Counted from the first letter of the stretch, positions 1-12,342 are shown. The stretch is DNA of 64,000 nucleotides from Mesostigma viride (GCA_009746045.1 RPFO01000154.1:6403038-6467037); one strand, 5' to 3'. Translations and numbers: made by a program. The notes: generated by a model not told the origin, from the sequence alone.

Positions 1-388
1 GAATTTGGAGGCTTCGGATTGGTCAGGGCTGGAAAATAGGCTCGAGGTCTATTTGGCGTGGCGAAATACAGCGATGAATTATCAGGAAGTCACCTCCACA
101 TTTGGTTCTAGCCTGCATTCGTACTTGGTCGCTGAAAATTTCGGGCCGTACAAGGACTGCGCACCGTACCGCAAGAAGTAGTTGGTGATCAGTGCGCCGT
201 ACTCAGGGCCCCGTTTGTTGCCCCGACTAGTAGGTTGTCCCCAGTTCTCAAACTCTCAAATCTCAAGAACTAAATCGTAGGCGAAAAATGAAAAATTTGC
301 AAGAGATTTCCCGTATTTTGGATTCGCCTTGCGGCACTTGCCGCAAGGGCGCCGCGAAGCCGCAAGCCCTTAGTATCTGACGGACTAC

Positions 389-796
389 TTGACGGACATG
401 CCAACACTACGACCAGCGCCTCCAGGACAGTACGCCATCGCCATTGAGTGCCTGCAACACACCGGTCGCGCAGGCAGCACCGCCCAGGCGGTGAAGGACA
501 TCGCTCGGCCCAGCCGGCATCTGCTAGCGCCCGGCCAGCGATGCTTGTTCCACCCAGACCTGGGCGGACTTGCTTACTACGCCACACCACCTCCACCACC
601 TCCACCACCTCCACCATCGCGGCACAGCTCAAGCAACAAGCACTCGACCTCCATGAGGAGGCCCACCTCACCCAGCGCAGCCACAATGTCATCGTCAAGC
701 ACTTCGACCAGCCGGCAGATGAGACCTCGGAGACTCTTCTCATGGCATTTAGGCGCGACTTTTCGTGATAGACTCGGCATGGACATGTGCTACACT
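389..796 (+). pseudogene. LINE ORF1 relic fused to the ORF2 3' end (RT deleted)
   Basis: Reading frames here carry pieces of the same ORF1 protein found at 5855-7336 minus: the AQAVKDIA segment, a HTTSTTS stretch, AAQLKQQALDL, and a Ser/Glu-rich tail. At about 755 the sequence switches abruptly to the last part of LINE A ORF2 (FRDRLGMDMCY), so endonuclease and reverse transcriptase are missing. The frame changes several times, so no intact protein is made. The same element continues after the DNA transposon at 797-2264. The left boundary is not clear; nothing recognisable was found in 1-388. Confidence 0.7.
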
Positions 797-2264
797 CAGT
801 GAACAGGCATACATACGCAATACGCAATCGTACGGGGCCCATGGGTATTGGGTATAATACGCTCGTACGGGGTATTATACGCAAATCGTACGGTGACTCT
901 TGAAAATGCTGTTTTTTTAATGGTTCAGGGGGTTCCTCAACATTCTGACCAATCAGGCATGTTTTCTTTGTGTTCTTGCAATGCACCACATGCCTATATG
1001 TGACACATCATCTCATGACATTGGCATTACCGTTGCTGCTTACAAGTACAAGCATTGTCCTGTTTAATTGTTAAGTCTGTTAAAAGCACACCATAACAAA
1101 GTTGTATGCACAATCAGTGCACACCTGAAAAGGATAATAACACAAGTACGTAGATATGCATGCGCAATGACACTTGCAGAGGTATAGAGATTGCTGCCAC
1201 CATTACTGTAGGTTGAACTTAAAACCACGTCATCTCTGGCAGCATGGAATTGCTATATACTAAGACTGAAATACAGCACACGGTCAGTTGGCCAACTTGC
1301 CAAACGTAATAAGACATTATGCCAGAAACGGACATCTTGCCTACTCGCGGTAGGCCACCATGCAATATTGATCTACATGAAGCAAGAATCCATGCGGGCT
1401 GCCAACAATGTGGCTAGCGTGCAGGATACCATGCATCCCAGCAACCTGACCCAGCTTCCCTAAACCATTAACACATATATACGGTACGGTGGCTGGCTAG
1501 CAGCAGCCGGCATGGCTAAATAAGGCATTTATGTGCATCGCGAGTCACACCAAATACCCCGCAGCCTGCGACGCAATGCCTCCGGCGGCCTCTTGCACTC
1601 GCTCACTCTTGCCTCCTTCGCATACGTGGCGCCCATGATATGGCACCTTGCTCGGGTGGTAGAACCTGAGAATCTTGCATCGCAGAGTGTGCACGTCAGC
1701 TTGTAGTTACGTACCTGTCGGCTGCCCTTTCTTGTTGAGAATCGGTTCTTTCACGATGTGTGTCCAGACAGTCTCGAATACGGCCTGCATCTCGTCGGCC
1801 CCATCATCATCGTGTTCCATTTGATCGCTGTCGCTAGCCATGATGCCTGATTGTCACTTGTGCTAGTAACGATTAATTTTAGGTGCCAGATGCACGCCCT
1901 TATTGGCAGACAACAGAACTTCAACTTTGTCACCTAATTGCCTTTGTCACCTCAGTGCCCTTCCATTTGTCCCTCGTCTTGTTATGACACGCAGCAATGC
2001 ACGCACAGTCGTACACGGCCAGCCTGGCACCTGCATCTGCATGGCCGTTTTTAGTTGTCTCTAGGTAGTTCCGGCTCCAAAACGATGCCAGAAGCTACTT
2101 CGTACGCGGTTCATACGCAAAAAATACGCAAAAAATACGCAATACGCAAAAAATACGCAAAAAATACGCAGTGCGAATTTTTTTTCCATTTTCATACGGA
2201 AATCTTGCGTATGGCGTATAATACGCGCCATACGGCGTATTATACGCCGTATGGCTGTTCACTG
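797..2264. mobile_element. Non-autonomous hAT-type DNA transposon, 1,468 bp
   Basis: The ends are inverted repeats: CAGTGAACAG is exact at both ends, and 15 of the first 16 bases match. The element is flanked by a perfect 8-bp target-site duplication, GCTACACT, at 789-796 and 2265-2272. The uninterrupted target is preserved in a LINE copy at about 4285-4310 (minus), which reads GCTACACTAGACGTGAC with no insert. An 8-bp duplication with CAGTG-type termini is the hAT superfamily signature. Subterminal regions are packed with short TACGCAA and GTATTATACG-like motifs in both orientations, the expected place for transposase binding. No transposase-sized ORF lies inside, so it must be mobilised in trans. 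Confidence 0.9.
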
Positions 2265-2738
<474 letters not shown>

Positions 2739-2779
2739 CAAATAGGCGCGACATTCTTGCCCCCATGCAACTCACTGGT

Positions 2780-3150
2780 GAGCTGCGGATGTCGGCTGTC
2801 CGCCTTCCCCGCGCGTGGGGTAAGGCTGGCCCGGCTCCCCAGGCTGCTCCTCATCTTTAAGGTTTTTGTAAATGGCGGATAAGCTGTCGCTCCTTAAATG
2901 CCGCAAGAAGCTCTCGAGGACTCGCTACACGCTGGACGACGACTTGACCCTGGCCCTGAGCAACAACGGCGACGGCGCGACGCGAGCTATGGCAGACCTA
3001 CCTTCACGCCCGGCAGAGCGCAGGGGGGAAACCAGTATACTGGAGGCCGGGGGGGGCGGTCATCCACGTCGACCACAAGCCCTGGCAGGCGCCCCCTGCC
3101 ACCCCAGCAAACCCAGTCTAGGGAATATAGCAGTAGTGTAGATTAGTAAG
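2780..3150 (+). pseudogene. LINE ORF1 C-terminal relic, copy 1
   Basis: Frames encode LDDDLTLAL, then MADLP, then a Gly/Arg-rich stretch and a terminal IAVV before a stop. The same order occurs at 3440-3663 plus and 5855-6190 minus, where it lies directly downstream of a longer ORF1. The frame is broken, and the upstream CCGCGCGTGGGGTAAGGC block matches 6185-6205 of the minus copy. Confidence 0.6.
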
Positions 3151-3179
3151 GCTTATTAGCCTAGCACGTGGCCCACGCG

Positions 3180-3347
3180 CATTAATTAATTAATAATAGA
3201 CACGTGACTGCGTCACGTACGTGAGCATAACTTCCTCAGTGGGAGGGGAACATGGGATGGAATGGATGGTGTAAGCTATCTAGGTCCTAGTTACAGGGGT
3301 GTGGGCACCGCGGCCCGAATCGCTATGAATGCCATACGCGTTCACAC
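3180..3347 (-). mobile_element. LINE A 3' end fragment, 5'-truncated
   Basis: On the minus strand this is the last ~150 bases of LINE A (CCGCGGTGCCCACACCCC through CACGTGAC) ending in an ATTA tail at 3180-3197. It abuts the tail of another retroelement at 3360. Confidence 0.8.
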
Positions 3348-3359
3348 GCATGTGCGCCC

Positions 3360-3430
3360 ATAATTAATTAATTAATTAATTAGGAACATAACTCCGTTGG
3401 GAGTATATGTAGCACATAGCCCTTGAGGGT
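3360..3430 (-). mobile_element. Family B (SINE-like) 3' end with ATTA tail
   Basis: The ATTA tail at 3360-3382 is followed on the plus strand by ACTCCGTTGGGAGTATATG and TAGCACAT, the conserved 3' terminus also seen at 7540-7590 and 29010-29050 (all minus). Confidence 0.65.
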
Positions 3431-3439
3431 TGGGGGGAC

Positions 3440-3663
3440 CGCCTACACGCAGTGGACGACGACTTGACCTTGACGCAGCAACAACGGCGACGGGATCGAG
3501 CTATGGCCGACCTACCTCCAGCTTCGGCAGACGGCGGGGCAGAAGCCGGTCTACTGGAAGGGGGCGGACATCTACGTCGCCCACAAGCCAGTGGCAGGCG
3601 ACCCCTGCCGCCCCAGCCACCCCAGCCACCCCAGCCTAGGGAATATATAGCAGTAGTGTAGAC
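3440..3663 (+). pseudogene. LINE ORF1 C-terminal relic, copy 2
   Basis: Second copy of the LDDDLTL...MADLP...REYIAVV segment. Overlapping frames each carry part of it, so it is a decayed fragment. It is inserted next to a family B 3' end, adding to the nesting of this block. Confidence 0.55.
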
Positions 3664-3689
3664 TAGAAAGCTTAGTGACGTGGCCATGT

Positions 3690-4004
3690 ATGCCTACGTG
3701 ATGGGCCCACACCCGCCCTAATTACAATAGCCGTAGCAATTTCGAGTCATGCTTTGCCCATGCAGGGAGTTACTCTCTGCTGAGAGGCCATGTATACCCC
3801 AGCTATAGCCTAGCCACATACCTTCCACCCCATATGTCATGCAGGCCTTCTAGGCCCTCTCCTCAAGCCGCCTTGTGTGCCTGTGCTTGTTTAGGGGGCA
3901 TGAACCATCATGGCGGTGCAGGTGCACCTTAATTGTGCACCCAGAGCAGGTGATAGTTGTACATCCTACACCTGCGGGTTGTCGCCCTGATTGTATTACA
4001 AACC
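3690..4004 (+). mobile_element. Divergent family B-like fragment
   Basis: Parts of this stretch (GCCCATGCAGGGAGTTACTC, CTGCTGAGAGGCCATG, a GGTGCACC block, CACCTGCGGGTTG) resemble the reverse complement of 29130-29280. The similarity is patchy, so the assignment is tentative. Confidence 0.4.
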
Positions 4005-5416
4005 CATTAATTAATTAATTAATTAATAGACACGTGACTGCGTCACGTGAGCATAAGTCCTCAGTGGGAGGGGAACATGGGATGGAATGGATGGTATAAG
4101 CTATCTAGGTCCTAGTTACAGGGGTGTGGGCACCGCGGCCCGAATCGCTATGAATGCCATACTTGGTCACACGCGGAGCCCCCACAGGCGTGGTGGTCGC
4201 CTTCATCACTACTTGCCATCTATCCTTGCGCACCATCTGCCTCCATATTACAGACAAACCAGGAGGCTGCCCGGGGGTGAGCCCGTCACGTCTAGTGTAG
4301 CACATGTCCATGCCGAGTCTATCACGAAAAGTCCACGGCCGGGTGGCGACCCTGCCGCGCGCGGCCGGGGGCACGCCAGGTGAGGACATATCGCCCATGC
4401 TGGGCGGGCTTGGTGCCAGCTAGTCTATCTGATGTATCTACCTGATCTGTGCGGGCCAGGTGCCCGGCTAGGCCCAGGCGCCTGTGCCTAATAATGTGGG
4501 AAACATAGGGCAAATCAGCGTACAAATCCTCATGACTAATGTGCAAACCAAAGGGGATGTTAAGGGCCTGGCGCAGCATCTTGGTGACGGCGCCGTCGAG
4601 TCGTTGCTCCAGCTCCTGCGTCAGTGCCCACGTCTCGGCGCCGTAGGTCAGGATCATCAGAATGACGACCTTGAAGAGGTCACGCTTGACAATCCGGGGT
4701 AGGGCGGGGTTGCGCCACCAGCGGCGGTGGTCATGGAGGTGCGCCCACGCCATGCCGATCCGTGTCGTCAGGTCGTCCTCGCAGGCGGGAAGCCAACCAT
4801 GCCGAGCAGCTTGAAGCGGCCTGAAGGAGGGTAGTTGACCTCCGCATCGTCTAAGAGGCGGAGTGTGGGTGGGGGCCCTGCCATGCCGAGGGCCAGGGCC
4901 TCCGTTTTGGGGCTGATTTCTAGACCAACCGCCCGAGCCTCGAGCGCCAGGCAGTCCAGCCAAAGTTGGGCAGACTCCGGCTTCTCGATGAGCGTGATGT
5001 CGTCGGCATAAATGAGGTCAGCTAGTAAATTCTGCTTGTTAGTCGGCCCCCCTTCCCCAAGCTCGTTCGTGATCGCTAGGCCAGGGGCACGGCCTGCAAT
5101 GCTAGCAAAGCGAGCACGTGCCTGGCGCATAACATATAATCCACTACAATAATAAACAGGTACGGCGACAGGACGCAACCCTGCCAGACGCCGGTCTGCA
5201 GTGGGCATGGTGGGGTAATGCCGTGTTGAGTGCGCACCGAAGTGGTCGACCCCTCATACAGCGTGCGGATGACGGTAATCAGGGGAGTGGGGACGCGAGC
5301 GCGAGCAAGTACAGCCCATAGAGCGTCCCAGAGGACAGAATCAAAAGCCTTGATGAAGTCGACGAAGATCAAGATTGCGGGAAACTCACCAGGTTGCAGG
5401 AGAGCGATACAAAGCC
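4005..5416 (-). pseudogene. LINE A copy, 5'-truncated: RT C-terminal half to 3' tail
   Basis: On the minus strand the frames give the RT palm motif FVDFIKAFDSV, then GVWQGCVLSPYLF, the catalytic YADD box (about 5003-5014), the post-RT GAETWAL motif, and the C-terminal region ending in GVWR-like 3' sequence. An ATTA tail lies at 4005-4026. It is nearly identical to 26720-28098 plus but has frame breaks near 4330, 4790 and 5150. The 5' truncation at about 5416 falls inside RT, as expected from incomplete reverse transcription. It is not functional. Confidence 0.9.
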
Positions 5417-5740
5417 ATAGATGGTCCTTTCTCAGGGCTATGTGTTACATATGCTCCCCACGGAGCTATGATTTTAATTAATAGCCCTTGAGAGCACGCT
5501 CTAGCTCTAATTGTATAGCTATTATGCTGATCTTCCCCACCTATGACGGGCTCCCCTTAGCTCGGTGTTGCCCGAGACTCTGGGGGGTGCAGGTGCCCTA
5601 GTGCACCTAGAGCAAGTGTCGTTTACATTCCCACCCTTGCAGGAAGTATATAGCTTAGAATGTACGTATTATAGGCCATATGCCCCTTCTCAAGGGCTAT
5701 GTGCTACATATAATACATCCCTACTAGGCATCATCTGGAG
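5417..5740 (+). mobile_element. Family B (SINE-like) copy
   Basis: Plus-strand sequence contains the family's landmarks in order: CTCTAATTGTATAGC, GATCTTCCCCACC, TAGTGCACCTAGAGCAAGTG, TTCCCACCCTTGCAGGAAG, CATATGCCCCTTCT, and GGGCTATGTGCTACAT. A separate short family B 3' terminus (5430-5480) precedes it, so two insertions are probably joined here. Confidence 0.6.
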
Positions 5741-5854
5741 TGTGGCACATCATAGGCACACATGTACAAGGCTAAATAAGACTCGTGAATCAGCTGGTAT
5801 AGAGCCTGTACATAGGAGGCTCAGTACATGTACATGGCAACGGTCTATCTATTC

Positions 5855-7336
5855 TACACTAATACTGCTGTAGCCTGTATTCCCCTAAGCTGGGGCGTCT
5901 GAGTCGTTGGGGCCGCGGGGGTCGCATGCCAGGGCTTGTGGTGGCCGATGTGGATGGCCGCCCCCTCAGTTCCAGTGCACCGGCTGCCCCGCCTTGCAGG
6001 TCTGCATGCCGGAGCTGGAGGTAGGTCGGCCATAGCTCCCGTTGCCGGTGTTGCTGCGCCAGGGTCGATCAAGTCGTCGTCAAGGGTGAAGGGAGTCTTC
6101 TCGAGCCGCTTGCGGCGTCTGACATCGAAAAAAAATCTTGTCCCGGCCGGGCAGTCCTAAAGGTGAGGAGGAGCGGGGGCGCCCCTGCCTTACCCTGTGC
6201 GCGGGGAACTTATTAGGCGGTGGGCGACCAGCTCGATCTCACCATTAAGGCCCATGCGACCAAGGATTTCTCTCTCAAACGCACGGGTAAGCTTCTCGGA
6301 ATTCTCACCTTCCTCCAATTGTCGAAGTTCTTGACGATGACGTTGAGGCTGCGCTTGGCGAGCTCGGCCTCCTCGCGGAGCTAGGTCGAGCGTCTGCTGC
6401 TGGAGCTGTGCTGCGACGGCGGAGGTGGTGGAGGTGGTGTGCTGCTTAGGCATGTCCGCCCAGGTCGGGATGGGAGGAGCATCCCCAGCCAGGCCAGCGG
6501 GGGCGGGCTTGGCGGCAATGTCCTTCACCGCCTGGGCGGTGAGGCCTGCGGTGTTTTGCAGGACCTTGAGGGCGATTGCATTGTCCTTGAGGTGCTGGTC
6601 GATGTCGCGGAGCTGGGCGGTGATGGAGTCGATCGGTGGAGGCGGAGGGGGGGGGGGGGATGGAGGCGAGGAGGGTGGCAGTGGCGGTGGGGATGGTGGG
6701 GAGCTCAGCAGCCAGCGTGCGACCCACAGCTGCCACATCTGCAGCGTCGGAGGGGCGTCACGTGCTGTGAGATGGCTGCGTGGAGGTGGAGGAGCCTGGA
6801 GGGTGGATTCGGTCAAGGGGACGGGTTGCCAGAGGTCCGCGGAAGCACGCTGAAGGATGGAAAAGAGGGCGGCAAGTCGAAGGCGCGGCCGCGACCAGCC
6901 AGACAGGTCAGCTGCGCGGAGCTGAAACTGGCCGTCAGACTGGCTGCGGAAGCATTTGTGGCGTACTTGGAGGCGCTGGCACATGCAGGTCAAGAAGGGA
7001 GGCATACGACCCATAAAACAGGAGCTCCCTAGTATCCGGATGTGTGGCCTGTCGAATTAGCCGGGGTCTGTCGAAGGTGGAAAATGACTCGTCAACGTCA
7101 ATTAAGTCGTACTCAGACCAGCTAGGTTCGGTTGGGCGGCTGCGTTTGGGCTCAGGCGAGGCTGAAGGCGAGGCATGAAGCCCGGGAGGGTGCTGGGCGA
7201 CCACCAGTGCGCGACTATAAGTGTACGTCACCGCTGCCTGCCGGACCCGAGGGCGAAGCTGCAGCCGGAGACGTATTTTCATTGCCGAGCGCAGCCCGGC
7301 CAGGCTGCGTTGCGTCGAGGAGCGTTTGCTCGTCAT
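5855..7336 (-). pseudogene. LINE ORF1 (gag-like), frameshifted
   Basis: Read on the minus strand, an N-terminal part (7336 to about 6940) is followed in another frame by a proline-rich linker (about 6610-6720), a predicted helical segment (ITAQLRDIDQHLKDN, then LTAQAVKDIA), and an acidic/basic tail ending near 6200. The ORF1 C-terminal module (LDDD-like, MADLP, AVLV) follows to 5855. Proline-rich plus coiled-coil organisation fits the ORF1 nucleic-acid-binding protein of non-LTR retrotransposons. At least two frameshifts show it is dead. Confidence 0.7.
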
Positions 7337-7495
7337 ATATTGCGTAATAGCTTCGAAAAATTATATCAGCATGTGCGTCTTAGAAAGACAAAGCGATTGT
7401 GATATTCACAGCTGAACTCGGTGCTCAAACGTGAAAGTTATGAGCTCCGCCGTCAGCCGGCATGGCTACCTCGTGGCTCCTGGCTCGTGCCTCCA

Positions 7496-7750
7496 TTAAT
7501 TAATTAATTAATTAATTAATTAATTAATTAATTAATTAGTAACATAACAGTCTCCGTTGGGAGTACATGTACCACATATCCCGGAGAAGGGGCATACTAT
7601 GGCATTCTGGGCTACTTCCTGCAAGAGTGGAATGTAAGCAACACTTGCTCTAGGTGCCTCAAGGACACCGGCACCACCATGCTGTCTCGGGTTCAACCCA
7701 GCTAAGGGGATCTCCCGGCGTGGGGGAGGAAGATCATCATGGCTATACAA
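7496..7750 (-). mobile_element. Family B (SINE-like) copy with ATTA tail
   Basis: The ATTA tail (7496-7539) precedes the conserved terminus CTCCGTTGGGAGTACATG. The body matches 29015-29220 minus. It ends against another ATTA tail that begins at 7750, so it inserted into, or was flanked by, the tail of the LINE C copy next to it. Confidence 0.75.
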
Positions 7751-8870
7751 TTAATTAATTAATTAATTAATTAATTAATTAATTAATTAATTAATTAATT
7801 AGACTCGTGCTCCCGTTAATTGGGGAGTTACGGAGGATAAACCCCGATGGATGGATGGATGGATGGGTGCAAACAGTCCTACCGGTCTAATCTATCTACA
7901 TCAGCTACCTACAACATCTAACTAATCAACATCACTAACTACAACATCTATCTAAACAACATCACGCTGCCCTAGGGGAGCTGTCTGGCGTGCCTCCCGC
8001 GGGTTTGCACACGCGGGCGCTTCCCCACAGGGGGGGGCTCGTTGTCCTCTATGACCTGGGCCCACTTGGCCTTGTCGATCATCTTCTTCCAAATCAGTCA
8101 CGGAGAGGCCTAGGCCCGGCCCCCATGTCCTCTACTAGCTGTTCTTTGAAGGTGCGGGCCTTGCGGCGTCTAACATCACGGGGCCCGGCCCACGCCAGGA
8201 GGTGCCGGCCAGGCTGAGCTGGTCGCAGTCCTGCGCCGGGGGGCCACGTGAGGTGTCTACCTGGTTGAGTGCGAGCTAGGTGCCCTACGAGCTGCAGGCG
8301 CCGCTGCTTAATAATGGTGCTGGTGATGTATGGCATGCCCTGGTACAGGTCCTCCTTGCGGACATGAGCAGCATATCCTACTCTGAAAATGGATCGCAGC
8401 ATGTTGGTGACCGCGCTGTCCATGGCTTGCGGGCCAGGTCGGCGGTGAGGGTCCACGTCTCGGCCCCATCAGGAACGAGCTCTTCTACCCGATAGCTACT
8501 ATGGCCGTCATCTGCTAGCAATGTGCGTGCATTGAAGGTGGCAAGGGCCAAGGATGCCTGCTGGCCCAACAGGGGAGAACGGCGATGGATGATGGGGGTG
8601 GATGCAGCGGGAGGTGGGGGTGGGGGTGGAACGCAGGGGGTGGAAACGGAGGGAATAGTGCTTTTCATCGCATTGATTTTGTCCTGCAGGCGTAGGATGC
8701 GAGCCTGCCGCTTTCTTGGGGTATTCGGGGGTGATTGCACAACGCCGAGGCGTAGGTAATCTAGCACTAGTTGGGTTTTACGAATCTGACAGTTGACAGA
8801 TGAAGTTGTAGCCCGAAATACCGGCACCACCATGTCTATCACCCGACAGCTAGGTCGAGGCATGGGAGTG
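7751..8870 (-). pseudogene. LINE C copy with internal deletion of RT
   Basis: The ATTA tail (7751-7801) starts the 3' end. Minus-strand frames carry the post-RT C-terminal region (MLRSIFRVGYAAHVRKEDLY, GMPYIT, GHLART) from 8456 to 8094. Upstream of about 8465 the frame enters the start of the AP-type endonuclease (LALATFNARTLLADDG) after a proline-rich linker. The rest of the endonuclease and the entire RT are missing, giving a short element that keeps both ends of ORF2. Confidence 0.8.
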
Positions 8871-8931
8871 GAACAGGAGACTGTTTAGGGGCTGTCCCCG
8901 AAGCCTGTTAGCCGCGAGCCGACGAGTAGGG

Positions 8932-9153
8932 TTATCTACTTATACTGGAACCACCAGGGGCAGCACGCTTCGCACCACGAGACTCATCACGAGACTCTGC
9001 ACCTGTGGTGTTAATCTCAACACCGTCAAAGAAGGCAGCAAAGCGACCATCCGACTTCAGACGCATCTGCACACGCTTCCCCCCCGGTACGTACCCATTC
9101 CTTTTCTCCACGACCTTTGCGTGATTCCAAAGCTTGCCAGGATCCCCAAGCTA
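8932..9153 (-). other. Unrecognised ORF fragment, 73 aa
   Basis: The minus strand is open between two stops without an ATG and reads GDPGKLWNHAKVVEKRNG, then VPGGKRVQMRLKSDG and RFAAFFDGVEINTTG. The composition looks protein-like (basic N-terminal half, a Phe-rich core), and an AG precedes it. I do not recognise the family. Its position between LINE copies suggests a mobile-element remnant. Confidence 0.3.
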
Positions 9154-9799
9154 ATATGTGTTACAATTCATAACACACGCCGAGTGCCAACACGAGGGGT
9201 AGAACGTGCATAAATGACCACTAACGGTCAGGCATGCTCGGGCCGACATGGCCCTCGCACACAGGAACCACGCTGGTCCACTACATCTACACGAAGGATA
9301 AGGACCACTAGTAAAGTATGCGGTGCGGCGCAGACGCACCGATGCACCAGACTACAGTACCATACAACAAAGGCCCAGTGAACACTCGGGCCACCGATAC
9401 TAACTCACGTAGGCATAGTAAGAAGGCTCACGGTCAACAGTGCAGACCGTACCGACTAGCTGAGGCCACTGAAACGTAAGTCCTAAATTTACGGCCGTAA
9501 CTACAGCAGGTTGTTACGCGACGTAACACTGCTGTCCGGCCGGCCCTTGCCGGCCAGGTTGGGTCTGACGACACCCTCCAACGTTTCCGACACGTCGAGG
9601 CGCCGTTTCGCGGTCTCGAGTTCCCGACGGCAACGCAGCCGCGTGAGTGGGCCTGGACTCACTGGAACCCTGGACTCTGGAGCTGGACCGTTTAAGAACT
9701 AAACCATGCATACCAGATGCATCCAATTTTGCACATACGAACCGAACATGCGTAGAATTGGGTCATTGGTCCATACTTGAGTACAACCTATTGGCACTC

Positions 9800-10512
9800 G
9801 AAGGCCCTGGGCGAGCACCGCAAGCAGATGCTCTTCAAGGTCCTGGTTCTCACAGTGCTCACGTATGGCGCCGAGGCATGCATGGACGCTCACGGACACG
9901 CTGGCCGCCCGGCTGGACGGCACGGTTTATAGGATGCTGCGACAGGTCCTGAACGTAGGGTTTTCCACACATAGGTCATTAGACTCTTTGTATCAGGGTA
10001 TGCCTCGCATTTCGGACGGGATTAGACAGCGTAGGATAGCATTCGTATGACATCTTGCTCGCACCAGTCAGGTAGACACCGACCGCGGTCTGGCCGGCCC
10101 CCAGCGGCTTGGCCAGCCAGGGCGGCATATCCTGACCTGGCCTGGCCCCAAGGACATTCCTAGAAAGATGGGTAAACATGCCATGACCTATCCACAGCAG
10201 TTGCTGGCCGACCTAGTGGTCGCAGCCCCGTTTGAACAGCGCATTCACTCCCTCTCTCTTGCTTGGACTGCTATGCAGAACAAGAAGAGGTGGCAGAAGA
10301 GTGTCCAGGCTCACACGCCAGCCCCTGTGGGCAAGCCCCCCCCCCCCCCAAGAGGAAGGGGCGCTTTAATTGCTGAGTAGAGTAGTTAGGGTTTTTTCTA
10401 GATAGATTAGCTTAGAGTTAGACTAGTTCGGTTTCGCGGCTTCGCCCACCTCCATCCATCCAGCAAGGAAATATGTGCTACTTGATCTCCCACCGGAGTC
10501 ATGTTATAATTT
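9800..10512 (+). pseudogene. LINE C 3' portion
   Basis: Plus-strand frames show the post-RT motif LTYGAEA, then MLRQVLNVGFSTH, LYQGMPRIS, HLARTSQVDTD, and a terminal lysine/proline-rich segment ending at the stop at 10378-10380. One stop (about 10048) and one shift interrupt it. The 3' UTR from 10381 (TTAGAGTTAGACTAGTTCGG, then AAGGAAATATGTGCTAC) matches 23578-23718 minus. 9154-9799 holds no feature I can support. Confidence 0.75.
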
Positions 10513-12342
10513 AATTTTTTAGTACAACATGCACGCTAACGCAAATTGGCCAGGGTTCCACCCTGGACGTCGGTTTGGGCGTCGGTTTCCACTCCTGGTA
10601 CGTATCTAACGTCGTTTCCCCCCACTGAGTTTCTGACTTTCCCTACGTCTGACCCAACCCGGCTTGCCGGCAAAGCGAGGCATCTCCAATCAGGGCATAC
10701 TATACACCCCTAGGCAACACAGCTGGCGTTAACATCATCAATCTTATGCCACATGCAACTAAGCCCCCAAGCAAACTCACCAGCATGTCACCCCCCCAAA
10801 AATATTCCAAAAAATGCTTTAGTCATCACATACAGTTGCTGGTTGACAGAGGCCTTATTCATTGATGAACTACTTAACACCTAGACTGCGTCACGTGCAG
10901 AGCATAAATCATTAAATACAGTTGCTACTTGAGACTTGGGGGCGGCTTTCAACTGGCCGCAAAGAGGTCAGCGATGGTAACTTGCTTCAATTTCTTGTTT
11001 GCTGCTGGGAAGGAGTTTCCAAACACAGGCAGGAAACAAGGAAGCAACAAGTAAATCCCAAAGAACACCAGCTGCCCAGCAAATATATAGCAGTATATAT
11101 TATAGCAACACACCACCATGGCCCATCACCATCTCATCTCCATCCATCTGAACCATCTCGCTACATTGGCCATAGTAAGTTCCTTATCGCGGAAAGCACA
11201 GAAGCAAACTTGACAGGATATCCGTTGGGACAGATCCTCTCTAAGTCAAGGCCCACCGGCCTACGCCCAAGAGCGGGGCCCCCCTCGCGACGTGTGGCCA
11301 TGACGTTGTCATGGCTGTTTGGTCATTCTGTTTGCTGGTACGAGTAACCACCAGAGGGGCCACCCTCGTGACACACAGTAGCCTGTGCTAGTTTACTAGT
11401 ATTTTTGTTAGATATACCAGCAAGGGGCAAGGCTACCGAATAGATCACAGGTGCCTGGTATCTCGTGAGCACCCACATAGCACAAGCGGGCTATATAGCA
11501 TAGTTCCATCTTCTCAGTCTGTGCAGCTTTGGCCCCGAACGTTCCCAACAGAGGCACCCATTGCACTAATATGCGTGCATGAGCACATGGCGCTTACGTG
11601 CCGGTACCACCAATTGAGCTAACTTGCTGATAACGCAGTGCGTAGCCAGCAAGACTGCACAAGGATTGCCCAATAGCTCAGCCATGTGCGCTACCGGGAT
11701 AACACACTACCCAGCCCTGCGACAGCACACTAGCGAACCCTAAACCACCCACCCCAAGGCCTCGATAGCATCGCACTTGGCTTTCGACCCATGGCGTGGG
11801 AGGAGGCGAGAGCACACTAACACTGGTAGTCTCACACATGGCTTCTGTGTGATACCCAATGGCTGTATGATATGATACCTATTTGGTACCCAATGGCTGT
11901 ATGACATGATACCTATTTGGTATTCGTGAGCCCCCATTTGGTAGTATCGATCGGTCAAATGAGGAACAAATAGCACAGGTTTGGCATCCTTATAACAGAG
12001 GGCACACACACAGCTGCACCTCAGATAAAAGTTATGGCCCTACAACATCTATTCCCAGCGTTGTGCGAACGAGGCGGCCCCTGCAACAGCGCATGAGCCC
12101 TTCCCTCGATCGCGCCGTGCAATATAACAGTGGATTGTATACGGCATTGTGTACGAGTCTTCCCTCAATTGATGTACGTTCCTTTCCTCGATTCCGAGAA
12201 AAGCTTCCCTCCCGAACGATTTCTGCATTTTGATTTGTGTTTTCGTGCCACTCTCTCTGGCATCACTGCCACACACAGTACCGGGGGGCCCGCACACAGT
12301 CTGACGATAGAGCCCAAGTATCAACTGTCAGAGCTATTGCAA
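10513..12342. other. Intergenic stretch without a recognised gene
   Basis: AT-richer sequence between the LINE C tail and the ORC6 stop codon. A 141-codon plus-strand frame (10922-11347) has no coding character I trust. Two near-identical TATGATACCTATTTGGTA units lie at 11866-11925. I see no TGTAA on the minus strand in the 300 bases after the ORC6 stop. Confidence 0.5.
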
